This document shows, one piece after another, positions 14,589 to 23,522 of a stretch of 35,141 bases of DNA. The position numbers were made by a program, and so were the translations under genes. Source of the stretch: a virus. The notes below the pieces were generated by a model. The model was not told the DNA's origin. It worked only from the letters and a program-made list of their open reading frames with translations, and searched no databases. How positions within the stretch are numbered: position 1 is the first letter of the stretch; each line of letters starts with the position of its first letter. The stretch lies in the IMG/VR virus record IMGVR_UViG_3300029913_000067, positions 1 through 35,141 of that record; one strand, 5' to 3'.

Positions 14589-14903
14589 TTATTTTCCTTG
14601 AATTGAGTCGGCCAACAGATTCGTTACTGCTGACATGATTTGTTGCGTTACCGCTGTCGGATCGGCTGGCGCTGGCTGGCTGCAAATTGGTGTTATTTGC
14701 GCGTCCAGTTGGTTGATTTCCGCAATCGATGCCGCCGACAGTTTCCCTGCCGATGCTAACGTGCTTGCGGTCTGTAACGCCCCCGCGTACGCCAGACATG
14801 CTTTCGAATACGTCGTTTGTATCTGGGGTGCTGTCGCGGTTGTTGAACATGCTGCGATACAGATTGAGCACCAAATTGCCAAAAAACTGAGATATTTTTT
14901 CAT
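14589..14903 (-). CDS. Lipoprotein of the lysis cassette
   Basis: This 104-residue protein begins MKKYLSFLAIWCSICIAACS: two lysines, a hydrophobic core and a lipobox (IAAC), so it should be lipidated and anchored to a cell membrane. The mature part is small, Ala/Ser/Thr-rich, with two cysteines (KACLAY, PICSQ). Its position after the endolysin and a membrane protein resembles where outer-membrane spanin subunits sit, but it is not Pro-rich like Rz1, so I do not call it a spanin. Confidence 0.7.
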   Translation of the reverse strand: MKKYLSFLAIWCSICIAACSTTATAPQIQTTYSKACLAYAGALQTASTLASAGKLSAASIAEINQLDAQITPICSQPAPADPTAVTQQIMSAVTNLLADSIQGK

Positions 14904-15103
14904 TTCTGTTCCTCCGGTTGAGTGTTACTGGGATTGCTTTTTAAACCCTTTGTTAAGTCTTGAAGTAGCAGTGTCAAAAGCGGCAGTATGCCGATCAATA
15001 CCGTGTCACTGTGGGGCATGGGGAACAGTGTCAAATAAACCCACGCGGCCCCAAGAATTGCCGCCGATAAAATTTTTACCAAGAATACCAAAGTTGGGTT
15101 CAT
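14900..15103 (-). CDS. Small membrane protein, holin candidate
   Basis: This 67-residue protein has two hydrophobic helices (about 4-27 and 34-50; LVFLVKILSAAILGAAWVY and TVLIGILPLLTLLLQ) and a polar C-terminus (KSNPSNTQPEEQK). Size and topology fit a class II holin. It overlaps the endolysin gene upstream (ATGA) and the lipoprotein gene downstream. Other membrane proteins in the cassette are also holin candidates. Confidence 0.6.
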   Translation of the reverse strand: MNPTLVFLVKILSAAILGAAWVYLTLFPMPHSDTVLIGILPLLTLLLQDLTKGLKSNPSNTQPEEQK

Positions 15104-15564
15104 GACGCCACCGTGTCATATTGTGTTAAATTACGTGCTGATATTTCATCGATCAGCATTTGAGCATAGTTCGGATTGGTAGAATATCCGGCGTCTTGCA
15201 AACCTTGGCAAAATTCTTGCGGTGTGGCCAACACCCACAACCCTGCATAACGTTCGTTGTCATGTAAAAAATTAGTGTGATCTAAGATTGATGCTTGCCA
15301 TGTCAGATATGATCTCCAGTTAGCCGATACAGTTACGGCCACACCGTTTTCATATTCAATCGTTGGCAATGAAATTGTTTGCCCATTCCATGCCGGGTCA
15401 GCTTTAATGCCAAACAAATTATTGGCCCGAATTGTTAATTCCGACGAACCCCAGCCGGATTCAAAAATAGCTTGCGCGACGACCACGGAGGGGAATACGC
15501 CCGTCGAAGGGTAAAGCGCTTGTGCCGCTGGGGCAATTTGAGCTATAAAATCATCAGGTTGCAT
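15100..15564 (-). CDS. Endolysin: GH73/FlgJ-type glucosaminidase
   Basis: This 154-residue protein is a single catalytic domain of the FlgJ/GH73 N-acetylglucosaminidase type, which cuts the glycan strands of peptidoglycan. The AQAIFESGWG motif (30-39) carries the catalytic glutamate E35; RANNLFGIKAD and the later W-R-x-Y region are typical. There is no signal peptide, so it needs a holin to reach the cell wall. It overlaps the upstream membrane-protein gene by 11 bases and the downstream one by ATGA. Confidence 0.85.
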   Translation of the reverse strand: MQPDDFIAQIAPAAQALYPSTGVFPSVVVAQAIFESGWGSSELTIRANNLFGIKADPAWNGQTISLPTIEYENGVAVTVSANWRSYLTWQASILDHTNFLHDNERYAGLWVLATPQEFCQGLQDAGYSTNPNYAQMLIDEISARNLTQYDTVAS

Positions 15565-15853
15565 TTTGATCTTTCAGCAAAGCCAATTCTTGTCGCAAAA
15601 GTCGAATCTCGATTTCCCGCGCTTCCATTTTTCGGATGCGCCAGTTGACAATGTAAATTCTAATCGTAATGTACGTTAGCACACAACCTAAAATTAGCGC
15701 AAGCAAACTGATACCGTCATGAATAATTGGAAATTCTTGCATAAACGCATTCAGATACCCCAATAAACCCGTAGATAATCCGACTGTCGCGCCGACCTCA
15801 GGTGTCGAAATCAGTTCGTTGATCTTGTGCGTTATCGTCTGGAAATGGCTCAT
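15554..15853 (-). CDS. Membrane protein with C-terminal coiled coil (holin- or spanin-like)
   Basis: This 99-residue protein has one or two hydrophobic segments (GATVGLSTGLLGYL about 22-35; ISLLALILGCVLTYITIRIYIV about 48-69) followed by a charged heptad-like helix (RKMEAREIEIRLLRQELALLKDQ). Such a membrane anchor plus coiled coil fits a holin or an inner-membrane spanin subunit. It directly precedes and overlaps the endolysin gene. Confidence 0.6.
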   Translation of the reverse strand: MSHFQTITHKINELISTPEVGATVGLSTGLLGYLNAFMQEFPIIHDGISLLALILGCVLTYITIRIYIVNWRIRKMEAREIEIRLLRQELALLKDQNAT

Positions 15854-16266
15854 GGCCGAACACCTTTATTAAATAAATTGACCAAATTATAATCACAACA
15901 AAATACAAGCCAACGAGGATATTGCACAATGTTTCCATCACTTTTACCTATCCAAATTAGCCGTAGATAAGTAATTATAACGATAGTTAGAATCGCATTG
16001 TGATAAAAGTAAGGGAACGTAACGTATGTCGCAATTAGCCACGCGAAAATATGTGTACACATCTGCCCAAACATGAGTAGTGAAACGTCAACCATGACAG
16101 AGGTCGGTTTATTTTTTAAAATCAAAAGCAATGTTAAAAAGCTGAAATTTACACACGCGAACAGATACGCTCCGTTGGTCGGAATGAAATTTAAAACGTA
16201 AGCTGATAAAAAATCTGACCATAATAAAATGGTCAGCGCTATCAACCTGGAACGTATTCCGCGCAT
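15850..16266 (-). CDS. Multi-pass membrane protein
   Basis: This 138-residue protein has about four transmembrane stretches: LIALTILLWSDFLSAYVL, AYLFACVNFSFLTLLLIL, a segment around VSLLMFGQMCTHIFAWLIA, and AILTIVIITYLRLIWI. It starts 4 bases after a small acidic ORF and overlaps the next membrane-protein gene. Its place in the lysis cassette suggests a membrane role in lysis or superinfection exclusion; no family is recognised. Confidence 0.6.
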   Translation of the reverse strand: MRGIRSRLIALTILLWSDFLSAYVLNFIPTNGAYLFACVNFSFLTLLLILKNKPTSVMVDVSLLMFGQMCTHIFAWLIATYVTFPYFYHNAILTIVIITYLRLIWIGKSDGNIVQYPRWLVFCCDYNLVNLFNKGVRP

Positions 16267-16269
16267 AGT

Positions 16270-16365
16270 TTACGGCTTAACTGGCGGTTGTTGTGGTAAA
16301 TTCCCGCCGATTTCTTCCTCTTCGGGCGTTTTAATTGGTTGCGGTAATTTTTGATCGTCATCCAT
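16270..16365 (-). CDS. 31-residue acidic/proline-rich peptide
   Basis: The ORF reads MDDDQKLPQPIK...EEEE...PQQPPVKP, starts at 16365 behind a good AAAGGA site and ends 4 bases before the next ATG. It is clearly placed as a translated member of the operon. Composition suggests a disordered peptide; the function is unknown. Confidence 0.6.
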   Translation of the reverse strand: MDDDQKLPQPIKTPEEEEIGGNLPQQPPVKP

Positions 16366-16387
16366 TTTTAATATCCTTTAAATTTAA

Positions 16388-17716
16388 TTAACGTCTACGT
16401 CGGGCAAACAAATAGCCGCTCGCGGTTTCTGTGCTGACAGTGAAAGAGGATGAGACCACTAAATAAACTGTGGTTGTCGCCGAAATATTGATACGTTGGA
16501 TCGGGGCACTCGCATCCTGCGACGCCCCCGTTTGCATTGTATTTTGTATGCGTAAAAATGAGCCCGCTGCGCCCACCGCCGCCGACGTTGTAGACACTCC
16601 GCATATGAGATTAGTGGGAATTGTCGTCGCTGCCGGATTAATTTCACACACTCCCCACACGTCCCAATCACCGGCTGTCAAACTAAAACTACTAATATTT
16701 GCCCCAGTGCCGGTGGTTAGAGATACGCCAGTTAAATTTGTCGGTGTCGGAAATTCGCCAACATTGCCAGCGGCGGTATTATTGCCGGACGTTGTGCCGA
16801 TGATTCCGTTCGTGCTTGCAAAACCGGCATTGACTTGGAACTGACAAAGATTTGAACAACTAAAAACGGATGCACCGCCAACGTAAAAAGCGTCCCCCAA
16901 AGACGAATTAATATAGGTATTGCTGCTGGTAGCCGCCATTACAAAATTGGTCGAAGATGGCGTGACGCCCGTTGTCCAAATTCCACTATTGTCGGTCGCC
17001 AAATTGCCCATATACCAACCCTGCGAAGATGCCGAGCCCGATCCGATTTGAACTTCTGTAGATGTCGGTGTCGATGGATTAATGATTACGCCATCGACAA
17101 GACTCACAACGCCAGTCGAGTTAGATACAGTAATTGGGTAATCTTGAAATGTGCCAGATATAAATCGCTGTAGCACCCACTGATTAGTCGAACTAATGTT
17201 TTCCAAGTCCCATTCTGAATTACCGGAATTGTCAAAAAGCAATTGCGCAAGACCTGTTCCGGACGAATCGTTTAAAACAAGCAACGGTGACGTGCTTGCT
17301 AAAATAACCGATCCTGTTGCATTAATGGTCGTCGCTTTGATTGCTGCTGGTGTAGTTAGGCCAACGGTCGTCCCGTTGATTGAACCTCCAGTAATGGTCA
17401 CGGAACCGGGCGTATAAGCTGATCCGGCAACCCACGTGGGGCAGCCCGATGCACCAGCTTGTAAAAAATAACCTGCCGTACCTAAAGCAATATAGCCGGT
17501 AGTGCCGGTAGACGTTTGACATACCAATTGTCCGGCGCCGCCCGCTGCTAAATTTGTCGCGCTTGTTGCCGTTGTGGCACTTGAAGCATTGCCGGTCAAC
17601 GGGCCGACTAAAGACGATGCTGTAACCGTACCCGACGCATTCAAATTGTTGACTTGAAAAGTTTGCGCTTGAACGCCGGATATTAAAAATAAAAGCAATA
17701 ATATAATTTTCTTCAT
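16388..17716 (-). CDS. Fibre-like protein with an N-terminal signal peptide
   Basis: This 442-residue protein begins MKKIILLLLFLISGVQAQ, a canonical secretory signal with a predicted cut after VQA. Beyond it come Thr/Ser/Ala/Gly-rich repeats typical of phage fibres (LTGNASSATTATSATNL, GTAGYFLQAGASG), a long beta-rich shaft and the terminus YLFARRRR. The ATG at 17716 overlaps the previous stop, so the longer frame to 17767 is not used. Secreted fibre proteins are odd because virions assemble in the cytoplasm; it may instead be a host-surface or released protein. Confidence 0.7.
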   Translation of the reverse strand: MKKIILLLLFLISGVQAQTFQVNNLNASGTVTASSLVGPLTGNASSATTATSATNLAAGGAGQLVCQTSTGTTGYIALGTAGYFLQAGASGCPTWVAGSAYTPGSVTITGGSINGTTVGLTTPAAIKATTINATGSVILASTSPLLVLNDSSGTGLAQLLFDNSGNSEWDLENISSTNQWVLQRFISGTFQDYPITVSNSTGVVSLVDGVIINPSTPTSTEVQIGSGSASSQGWYMGNLATDNSGIWTTGVTPSSTNFVMAATSSNTYINSSLGDAFYVGGASVFSCSNLCQFQVNAGFASTNGIIGTTSGNNTAAGNVGEFPTPTNLTGVSLTTGTGANISSFSLTAGDWDVWGVCEINPAATTIPTNLICGVSTTSAAVGAAGSFLRIQNTMQTGASQDASAPIQRINISATTTVYLVVSSSFTVSTETASGYLFARRRR

Positions 17717-17961
17717 ACTGAAACTCCCGCAGCATTGACCCATGTCGGGCCGGTTAAACTTGAGCACGTTATTAGTTGACCTAATGTGGTATCGAAATAT
17801 TGTTGATATAAGATTGGTGAAGTTGGTCGTTGCGACGTTGTGCCACCAGCCGGAACCGGTAGCGCATTAACTGCATTCGCCAAATTGGTGAAATTTGCGT
17901 CAACCTGCGCCCAAGATAACGGGTTTGTTTGACCGGCACGTAATGCGATGACGACACCCAT
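17713..17961 (-). CDS. Small fibre/tail-associated protein
   Basis: This 82-residue protein contains SQRPTSPILYQQYFDTTLGQLI and PTWVNAAG (shown in parts: YFDTTLGQLI), a short beta motif very common in phage tail and fibre proteins. The N-terminal part, NPLSWAQVDANFTNL, is also typical of tail-fibre attachment ends. It lies between the collar fibre gene and the signal-peptide fibre gene, overlapping the latter, so it probably links or caps a fibre. Confidence 0.65.
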   Translation of the reverse strand: MGVVIALRAGQTNPLSWAQVDANFTNLANAVNALPVPAGGTTSQRPTSPILYQQYFDTTLGQLITCSSLTGPTWVNAAGVSV

Positions 17962-17968
17962 AATTACC

Positions 17969-19276
17969 TCAATATTTTATGCAGGTTATGACAGAAATGT
18001 TGATTGGTCGCGATTCGCTACCGCCTTGCGCATTAACTGTCGTACTTGTCGAGGCGCTGGCCGTGGTAGTGGTGCTGACAGACACGCTGGTTGACACGGT
18101 AACGTTTGTGTTTGCCGCATTTGTCGGATAAGGGCTTCCGTTAAACCCGAAATTGGACGCGCCCCCGCCTGAAAATTGATTACCGCCTGATCCAACATAT
18201 GCACCGCCGCCATTAAATCCCGCCGCCCCCAACACCATACCTTCTGAGTGCGCATGACCCGGGTCGTTGACCAATGACGTTGCACTTGCCGTTGACGTGG
18301 ACGACGGCGTGACTGACGTGCTTGAGCTAGCTGTATGCGTGTGACTAATGTTGGCTGAGCCTTGAATTGAGCCAATTGTACGACCGGGGTCAATTCCATT
18401 GCCGTTATCTAATGAGCGCAAAAAGTAACCACCAAATTGTGGCAATCTGAATGTAGTTGCACCGTCGCCAGTACTAAATTGACCGGCAGTCCAGGACGCA
18501 TCAGAAACAATATTTCCACTTGCTTGCGCAAAAGTCCACAGGTTTGCGTATGTCGTACGCGAAACTATTTGGCCGTTCAGGAGTAAATAACCGCTCGGTG
18601 CAGTCGTGCACGGAAATTGCGCTATAGAGCCCGCAGGGATTGAACTGACGCCTGTTGCCGGGTTCTGCATCACGTATGCTGAAAACGTCGATGAGTAATT
18701 TAACTGAATTGGATAGCCAGATGCAGGTATGTCGTTCGCAACTAATGGGCTATTGTTACCTTTGACAATGTTAACTGCGCTAAAGACCATAGAGCCTATT
18801 GTCAATTGCAATGTTGCAGGCCCTGTGTTGGCACTAATTGCTTGCACAATTAAAGGCATGCCTGCGGGAACTGTTGCCAGATCGCCCGCAATTGCCGCCG
18901 ATAATGCGTTTGCTGTCCCGCCTGCGATTGAGAATGAATATGCGCCTTGTTGCAATTGATCGGGTTGAGCAAAAGTGGCTTGTGTACCCGCTGTCGGATA
19001 GCATGAGACATAATCCCCAACTAACCACGCGCGCGCAGTAGTATTTTCTTGACCGCGAACAACGGTAATTGTGTCGCTTGATTTCGCGGTACCGTACATA
19101 ATTTCATGAATTAAACCGGTCGCGGCGTCGGTCATTGTTAAAATAAAATATTGGCCACTTGTCGGCGATGGAAATAACATGCCGGTATTAGGTGTCAATT
19201 GCAAAGCGGTCGAACTATTTGAGATCGCAGCCACAAGGTTACTGGTCGCATTGTTCGCAAAAATTAATTTACTCAT
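17969..19276 (-). CDS. Tail fibre with phage tail-collar domain
   Basis: This 435-residue receptor-binding fibre has an N-terminal attachment-type domain (about 7-92; IYGT-type EIMYGTAK, VVRGQENTTARAW), a middle linker, and a tail-collar domain (about 212-282; GSIAQFPCTTAPSGYLLLNG, FRLPQFGGYF). A SHTHTASS segment and a Ser/Thr-rich C-terminal tip follow, ending ESRPINISVITCIKY. It is next to the tail-terminal baseplate gene, as expected for a fibre. It should contact the host surface. Confidence 0.82.
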   Translation of the reverse strand: MSKLIFANNATSNLVAAISNSSTALQLTPNTGMLFPSPTSGQYFILTMTDAATGLIHEIMYGTAKSSDTITVVRGQENTTARAWLVGDYVSCYPTAGTQATFAQPDQLQQGAYSFSIAGGTANALSAAIAGDLATVPAGMPLIVQAISANTGPATLQLTIGSMVFSAVNIVKGNNSPLVANDIPASGYPIQLNYSSTFSAYVMQNPATGVSSIPAGSIAQFPCTTAPSGYLLLNGQIVSRTTYANLWTFAQASGNIVSDASWTAGQFSTGDGATTFRLPQFGGYFLRSLDNGNGIDPGRTIGSIQGSANISHTHTASSSTSVTPSSTSTASATSLVNDPGHAHSEGMVLGAAGFNGGGAYVGSGGNQFSGGGASNFGFNGSPYPTNAANTNVTVSTSVSVSTTTTASASTSTTVNAQGGSESRPINISVITCIKY

Positions 19277-19278
19277 AA

Positions 19279-19989
19279 TTAATAAGTGACCGTAAAGTTG
19301 TATTGGAATGGCAATGATAAAACTTGCTGATTGATTGCCTCTTGAAGCGAAATTGCGCTTGCCAAATTTGCTGCAGATGCTGCAACAAAAGTAGGTGATA
19401 CCGCAATAGTAACATTTCTTGCCGAAGAAAAAGAGATGCTTACAATATATGTATTATCCAATGGTGTTGAGATACCGTTTTGCATTGTCAAAAATCTAAC
19501 GACTCGGTTTTTTAACCAGGACATTGTAAATTGTTTGCCGTCGCCCGTATATAAATTCCACGTTAAAATCCTTTGATAAATATCATCATTGACTGGTGTC
19601 AGATTTGTGTTGCCGGAAATTTGCGGCGTGTCGTAAGCGATCGTGTTGTAGTCGTTTGAGTTATACGTGCCGCCATATACAGTGACTGCGCTTAATACTG
19701 GTCGATTTATTCCATATAAATTTGTGGCAACCCAATCTAACGCATTGCCGAATTGTTGACTCCACACGGGTAGATTTAAATTATTAATTTGATTTAAATA
19801 TTGTTGAGATATTGTATTGTACGTAATAAAGAAAGCGTCGGTGTCTGCATCAGGAGTCCACTGGACGTAAGCATAGGCAGGCAAAACTGTTTGCGCAGAA
19901 GGTGTTGCAATCGCAGGCAATGCTGCGACTTGATATTCGATAGCATATCCGTCAGCCCAATATCCATCTTCAACGTAGCCAAATCCCAT
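19279..19989 (-). CDS. Baseplate protein downstream of J (gpI-position)
   Basis: This 236-residue protein lies between the baseplate J-like gene and the collar fibre, where P2-like phages encode protein I, which links baseplate and fibres. It contains a mid-region LPVWSQQFGNALDWVATNLYGI, a TGDGKQFTMSWLKNRVVRFL segment (shown in parts: WLKNRVVRFL) and a C-terminal beta part. I recognise this arrangement rather than a precise family. Confidence 0.6.
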   Translation of the reverse strand: MGFGYVEDGYWADGYAIEYQVAALPAIATPSAQTVLPAYAYVQWTPDADTDAFFITYNTISQQYLNQINNLNLPVWSQQFGNALDWVATNLYGINRPVLSAVTVYGGTYNSNDYNTIAYDTPQISGNTNLTPVNDDIYQRILTWNLYTGDGKQFTMSWLKNRVVRFLTMQNGISTPLDNTYIVSISFSSARNVTIAVSPTFVAASAANLASAISLQEAINQQVLSLPFQYNFTVTY

Positions 19990-19991
19990 AG

Positions 19992-21626
19992 TTAAACCTG
20001 TGTAATTGTGATTGCAGCAACGGTTGTTTGAAAATACGATTCAGGATCGCCATAAATGACACCCGTCCCAGCAACTGGTGAAGTCACGATGCCGTTAATA
20101 GTGACAACGAACGTCATTTGCGAAATTAACGTAATATCCAATAACGTCGCAATTGATTTTTTAAATGCCGCTTGCATGTCATAAATATTAATTGGCTGAC
20201 CAACACCGATACCGTTGATATATGAATCTAACGCAGGAGCTCCCGCTGCCGCAACCGCTGTGGCAGAAACGTAATTTGTGGCAATGGAATTCCACGTCAA
20301 TGCAACGCTGACCTGCTGTGCAGGCGGAATTACAAACGGGATACTGTACGTGTCGGGGTAATCATTAATGGAGACGACAATGTTGCGTAAATTTGGTGTG
20401 ATATAGGCACTATTGGTCGTATATGTACCGTTGCCCGATCCGTCATATGGCGTGTAGCCTAAATTGGTCGCAGTTCCCGGGTTTGATGCCAGCGGATAAG
20501 TAAACGTATTGGCGCCGGTTCTGGTCAACGTGTACGCGCCGTTATATGCCGTCGGCGTACATCCGTAAATATTACCCGCAGTCGTCCCGCTTGGTAAATT
20601 GTGGGGTTCGGTTGTCGTTACTGTTACGGTTCCGGACGCCCATGCGATTGATGCGATTGCCACATTCAATGTGAACGTTGTTTCGGTCGTTACGGCTGCG
20701 ATGAAATTGATTCCGCTGGTATCGGTTCCCCATGATCCACCCGCCGCACCGACCAATTGCATGACTTGTCCACTCGAATACCCGTGATTTAAATTTGTGG
20801 TCACAACCGGGGCGTAAACTGATGTAATGGAAGCCGCAAGAATGGTTGAGCCAACCAAATTGTTAAAGTCAAACATACCTTGATAAATGGCATTCGCGAC
20901 TTGATAGGGATCGCCTCCACCGCAGATAATTTTCCAATTCGAACCAACGGCAGTAAGTGAAATTAAATTCGACTGTACGCCCGATACGTTTTGCAATTGC
21001 GTCTTTAAAAATTGAGGGAACCCTTGCGCGACAGCTTGACCAGCTTGAATGACTTGCGCTTGGTAGCTTTCGAGTGACTGAGTGGTTTCGCCAGGCAAAC
21101 CGCTCGTTGTATTTGTGCAGGTCATCGTTATACCAGTCGGCAATGATGTCACTATCTGAATGACCGTACCAATAGGAACTGCCCAAGACCCCGGATTGAC
21201 TGCAAGGCAATACAACGGCTGAGATTGACCCGAGGCTGATATGGCACCCCCATCCTGCACAATGTATTGGTTCGTGCCATCACTGACTACAAAACCGGCA
21301 TTGATTACAAATCCATAATTCGAACTCAAAAAAGTGACGTATACGCTTGTGTTTGAACCTTGACCTTGCGGTACTCCATATTGCATACCTAGTTGGTACA
21401 AAACAGGCGGGTTTGCAAATGGGGGAGCAATTGAGTTACCTAGATCAACAATCCCCTGATCCTGTACGACGACGGCACCCGTGGCTGTACTCGCCAAATC
21501 TTCAATTAATGAGCCCGGTAAATTGGCAGTCAATCCTGGCGATAACGCCTGTGCGTCACTAATAATCGTAGCGTTTAGGGTCGCCGGTGGAGTTGGGATA
21601 AATCCCGCTGTAGTAATTGTTGGCAT
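19992..21626 (-). CDS. Baseplate J-like protein with inserted beta domains
   Basis: This 544-residue protein has the J-like pattern: early FIPTPPATLNATIISDAQALSPG, PGSLIEDLASTATG, a central PGETTQSLESYQAQVIQ (QSLESYQ) and a C-terminal arch domain. Residues about 265-324 and 325-390 are two tandem beta domains rich in V/T/G (TTNLNHGYSSGQVMQL; TTTEPHNLPSG, TFTYPLASNPG). The second is clearly related to an insertion in the tail sheath. J forms the baseplate wedge around the hub. It overlaps the upstream gene by 1 base. Confidence 0.85.
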   Translation of the reverse strand: MPTITTAGFIPTPPATLNATIISDAQALSPGLTANLPGSLIEDLASTATGAVVVQDQGIVDLGNSIAPPFANPPVLYQLGMQYGVPQGQGSNTSVYVTFLSSNYGFVINAGFVVSDGTNQYIVQDGGAISASGQSQPLYCLAVNPGSWAVPIGTVIQIVTSLPTGITMTCTNTTSGLPGETTQSLESYQAQVIQAGQAVAQGFPQFLKTQLQNVSGVQSNLISLTAVGSNWKIICGGGDPYQVANAIYQGMFDFNNLVGSTILAASITSVYAPVVTTNLNHGYSSGQVMQLVGAAGGSWGTDTSGINFIAAVTTETTFTLNVAIASIAWASGTVTVTTTEPHNLPSGTTAGNIYGCTPTAYNGAYTLTRTGANTFTYPLASNPGTATNLGYTPYDGSGNGTYTTNSAYITPNLRNIVVSINDYPDTYSIPFVIPPAQQVSVALTWNSIATNYVSATAVAAAGAPALDSYINGIGVGQPINIYDMQAAFKKSIATLLDITLISQMTFVVTINGIVTSPVAGTGVIYGDPESYFQTTVAAITITQV

Positions 21627-21943
21627 TAACTTACGATCTCCTGCACAGGTGTGCCGTCCAATAAAACGACAGAAACGTTATAGGTCGGCGGAAATGAATT
21701 GGCCACCTTCGTAATGATCAAACTTGAAAAATATTGCGAAAATTGCGTTTGAATTGCATTAACCGCAATATCTGGCGCAATTTGAGTGGTGACGGATTGA
21801 TAGGCCGGAATGCCCGCTGACGCATAAAACGGGCTTTCGCCCTGAACCAGCCGCAAATTTTGGATAAGCGTCGCCAACCACACATATGATGTTTGCGTGA
21901 TTTCCTGCCAATTTCCATTTGCATCTTTGCCGTATGTTCTCAT
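21626..21943 (-). CDS. Baseplate wedge protein (gp46/gp25-like position)
   Basis: This 105-residue protein, starting MRTYGKDANGNWQEIT with SYVWLATLIQNLRLVQGESPF, has the short wedge/sheath-initiator look of proteins encoded between the spike and J in contractile phages. It overlaps the spike gene by ATGA and J by one base. The role is inferred from order and size. Confidence 0.65.
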   Translation of the reverse strand: MRTYGKDANGNWQEITQTSYVWLATLIQNLRLVQGESPFYASAGIPAYQSVTTQIAPDIAVNAIQTQFSQYFSSLIITKVANSFPPTYNVSVVLLDGTPVQEIVS

Positions 21944-22560
21944 GGCCCCACCGGTCCAGATTCGCTCGTGCCCGTTTGCACCAAAGTGTGCTTGTGGCTT
22001 AAATATGGATTGCCATTAATCGTCAAAATGCCAGTAATTGCAATTCCGCTTGAATTTATAACGACACTATTGCCACCATAATTTAAATTTATTTGGTTTT
22101 CAGAAATTATAACACTTGATATACCGTCGATAGTTTGAATTACTGCGCCGTTTGGTGCGGAAAGAACCACGGCATTCGGGTCGATCGTTTCCCAATTTAT
22201 GTTACCAATCGGAATAAATGACAGGCCGCCCAAATTGCTGGGGGCAACTAAGGGTGCCATACCGTTACCCAATCCAGTAACGCCTCCCAGTCGTACATCA
22301 GCGGCAACGCAAATGCCAAAATCACCAATTTGTATTGGCACTCTTACGTACTTGCTACCCAACGTGGCACATGTGACTGGTGGAAACGTGAATTTTACAT
22401 TGCTTGAGTCCACATCGAAGTTAACCGTCACAATTGCCCCGTTAACTGCCGTCACATGACACGGCAATACGGGGCCAAGTTGACCCAACGCGTCAACAAT
22501 TCGTTGATCTGTGAATTGATTAATCGCCCTGGAAAAGGGGGTCTTTTGTGACGTGCTCAT
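21940..22560 (-). CDS. Baseplate spike protein (gpV/gp45-like)
   Basis: This 206-residue protein has an N-terminal OB-like part (LPCHVTAVNGAIVTVNF), a repetitive beta segment (VVLSAPNGAVIQTIDG, NQINLNYGGNSVVINSSG) and the tip NPYLSHKHTLVQTGTSESG, with H189 and H191. In P2 gpV the tip histidines bind iron and this C-terminal pattern is characteristic. It forms the membrane-piercing needle. It overlaps the hub gene by ATGA. Confidence 0.85.
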   Translation of the reverse strand: MSTSQKTPFSRAINQFTDQRIVDALGQLGPVLPCHVTAVNGAIVTVNFDVDSSNVKFTFPPVTCATLGSKYVRVPIQIGDFGICVAADVRLGGVTGLGNGMAPLVAPSNLGGLSFIPIGNINWETIDPNAVVLSAPNGAVIQTIDGISSVIISENQINLNYGGNSVVINSSGIAITGILTINGNPYLSHKHTLVQTGTSESGPVGP

Positions 22561-23522
22561 GATAGCGACAAGCCTTTAATTATAGCGTCAATTACCGTCA
22601 CCCATCCGTTGGCATCTTTTTGTCTTGAACTGCCAACATGGCGAATGCTGGTGACTAAAAATTTACCGCCGAACGAAATTAAGTTGCGTACTTGATTGAC
22701 GCCCGCAGCAGTGTTTACGGTCGGAGCATTTGCCGGAAACGTAATTTCATCGCCCACGTTAACGTCAGATCGCATAACTAGTTTCGCCTGAATTGTGGCT
22801 ATATCCAACCACGTCAGATTGCCGATAATGTCCTGATAATTCACAGTGATGGTATTCGGTGCGGGTCCGGTTCCGTCAGTGATATAAAATCCATTCGTAT
22901 TAACAGAAACGATGCATCCCAGGTAATAGTCCTGATTAAGAATATTTTTGCTTGTTTTATTTAAATAATCAGTAAACGATTTCATTGTATGAAATAACCC
23001 CGGCTGTGGCTCAGGCGTAACCAATGATTCAGACAGTTGACTGAGGGGGTCAACGTTTAGCCCATATGCTGCATTTAAAGTGTTTGTAATGGCCTGTAGC
23101 ATAGTCTGACCAGGTTGCCAATTGAACGACAAATTTGCGGGTGTGCTTGAGTCGATCGCAAATGGCACAATGACAAAATTTAAATTGACTGTCAGACCTT
23201 GATAATTTCCGAATGCTTGTAAAACGGTTCCCTGAATTAAAACCCCGGCTTGGCTCGGTGTAGCCAACGGCAAACCTTTCGACATACCGCCTTTAACAAC
23301 AATGCGACAATTATTAAAATCGGATGCTTGCGTGAGGTAATCGAACGGGATTCCCCAAATAGTCACAGTGCTATTTTGTGACGGCAAATGAAAAACTCCT
23401 TGCCACACGTCAATGTCTGCACGCAACGCCATTGGATTATTCGATCCGTCAGCATTCAACGTCGAAAATGTCGTAGTTGCCTGACCGTCCGGGCTCGTAA
23501 TGATCAATTCGTAATAGCGCAT
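22557..23522 (-). CDS. Baseplate hub protein (gpD/gp44-like)
   Basis: This 321-residue protein begins MRYYELIITSPDG and contains alternating beta segments (TVTIWGIPFDYLTQ, CRIVVKGGM, GYQGLT) and NWQPGQTMLQAITNTLNAAYG. Its place before the spike gene, its size and its beta-barrel-like composition fit the hub on which the spike docks. It overlaps the spike gene by ATGA and the preceding gene by one base. Confidence 0.72.
   Translation of the reverse strand: MRYYELIITSPDGQATTTFSTLNADGSNNPMALRADIDVWQGVFHLPSQNSTVTIWGIPFDYLTQASDFNNCRIVVKGGMSKGLPLATPSQAGVLIQGTVLQAFGNYQGLTVNLNFVIVPFAIDSSTPANLSFNWQPGQTMLQAITNTLNAAYGLNVDPLSQLSESLVTPEPQPGLFHTMKSFTDYLNKTSKNILNQDYYLGCIVSVNTNGFYITDGTGPAPNTITVNYQDIIGNLTWLDIATIQAKLVMRSDVNVGDEITFPANAPTVNTAAGVNQVRNLISFGGKFLVTSIRHVGSSRQKDANGWVTVIDAIIKGLSLS

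Noticed and set aside
14341-14874. 177-residue ORF covering the Ala-rich protein and lipoprotein genes
   Set aside because: Its upstream part overlaps the lipoprotein gene out of frame; the ATG at 14586 with AAGGAAA explains the real gene.
16388-19276. Diversity-generating retroelement or invertible fibre locus
   Set aside because: No reverse transcriptase, template repeat or invertase was seen, and the fibre C-terminus is simple Ser/Thr-rich.
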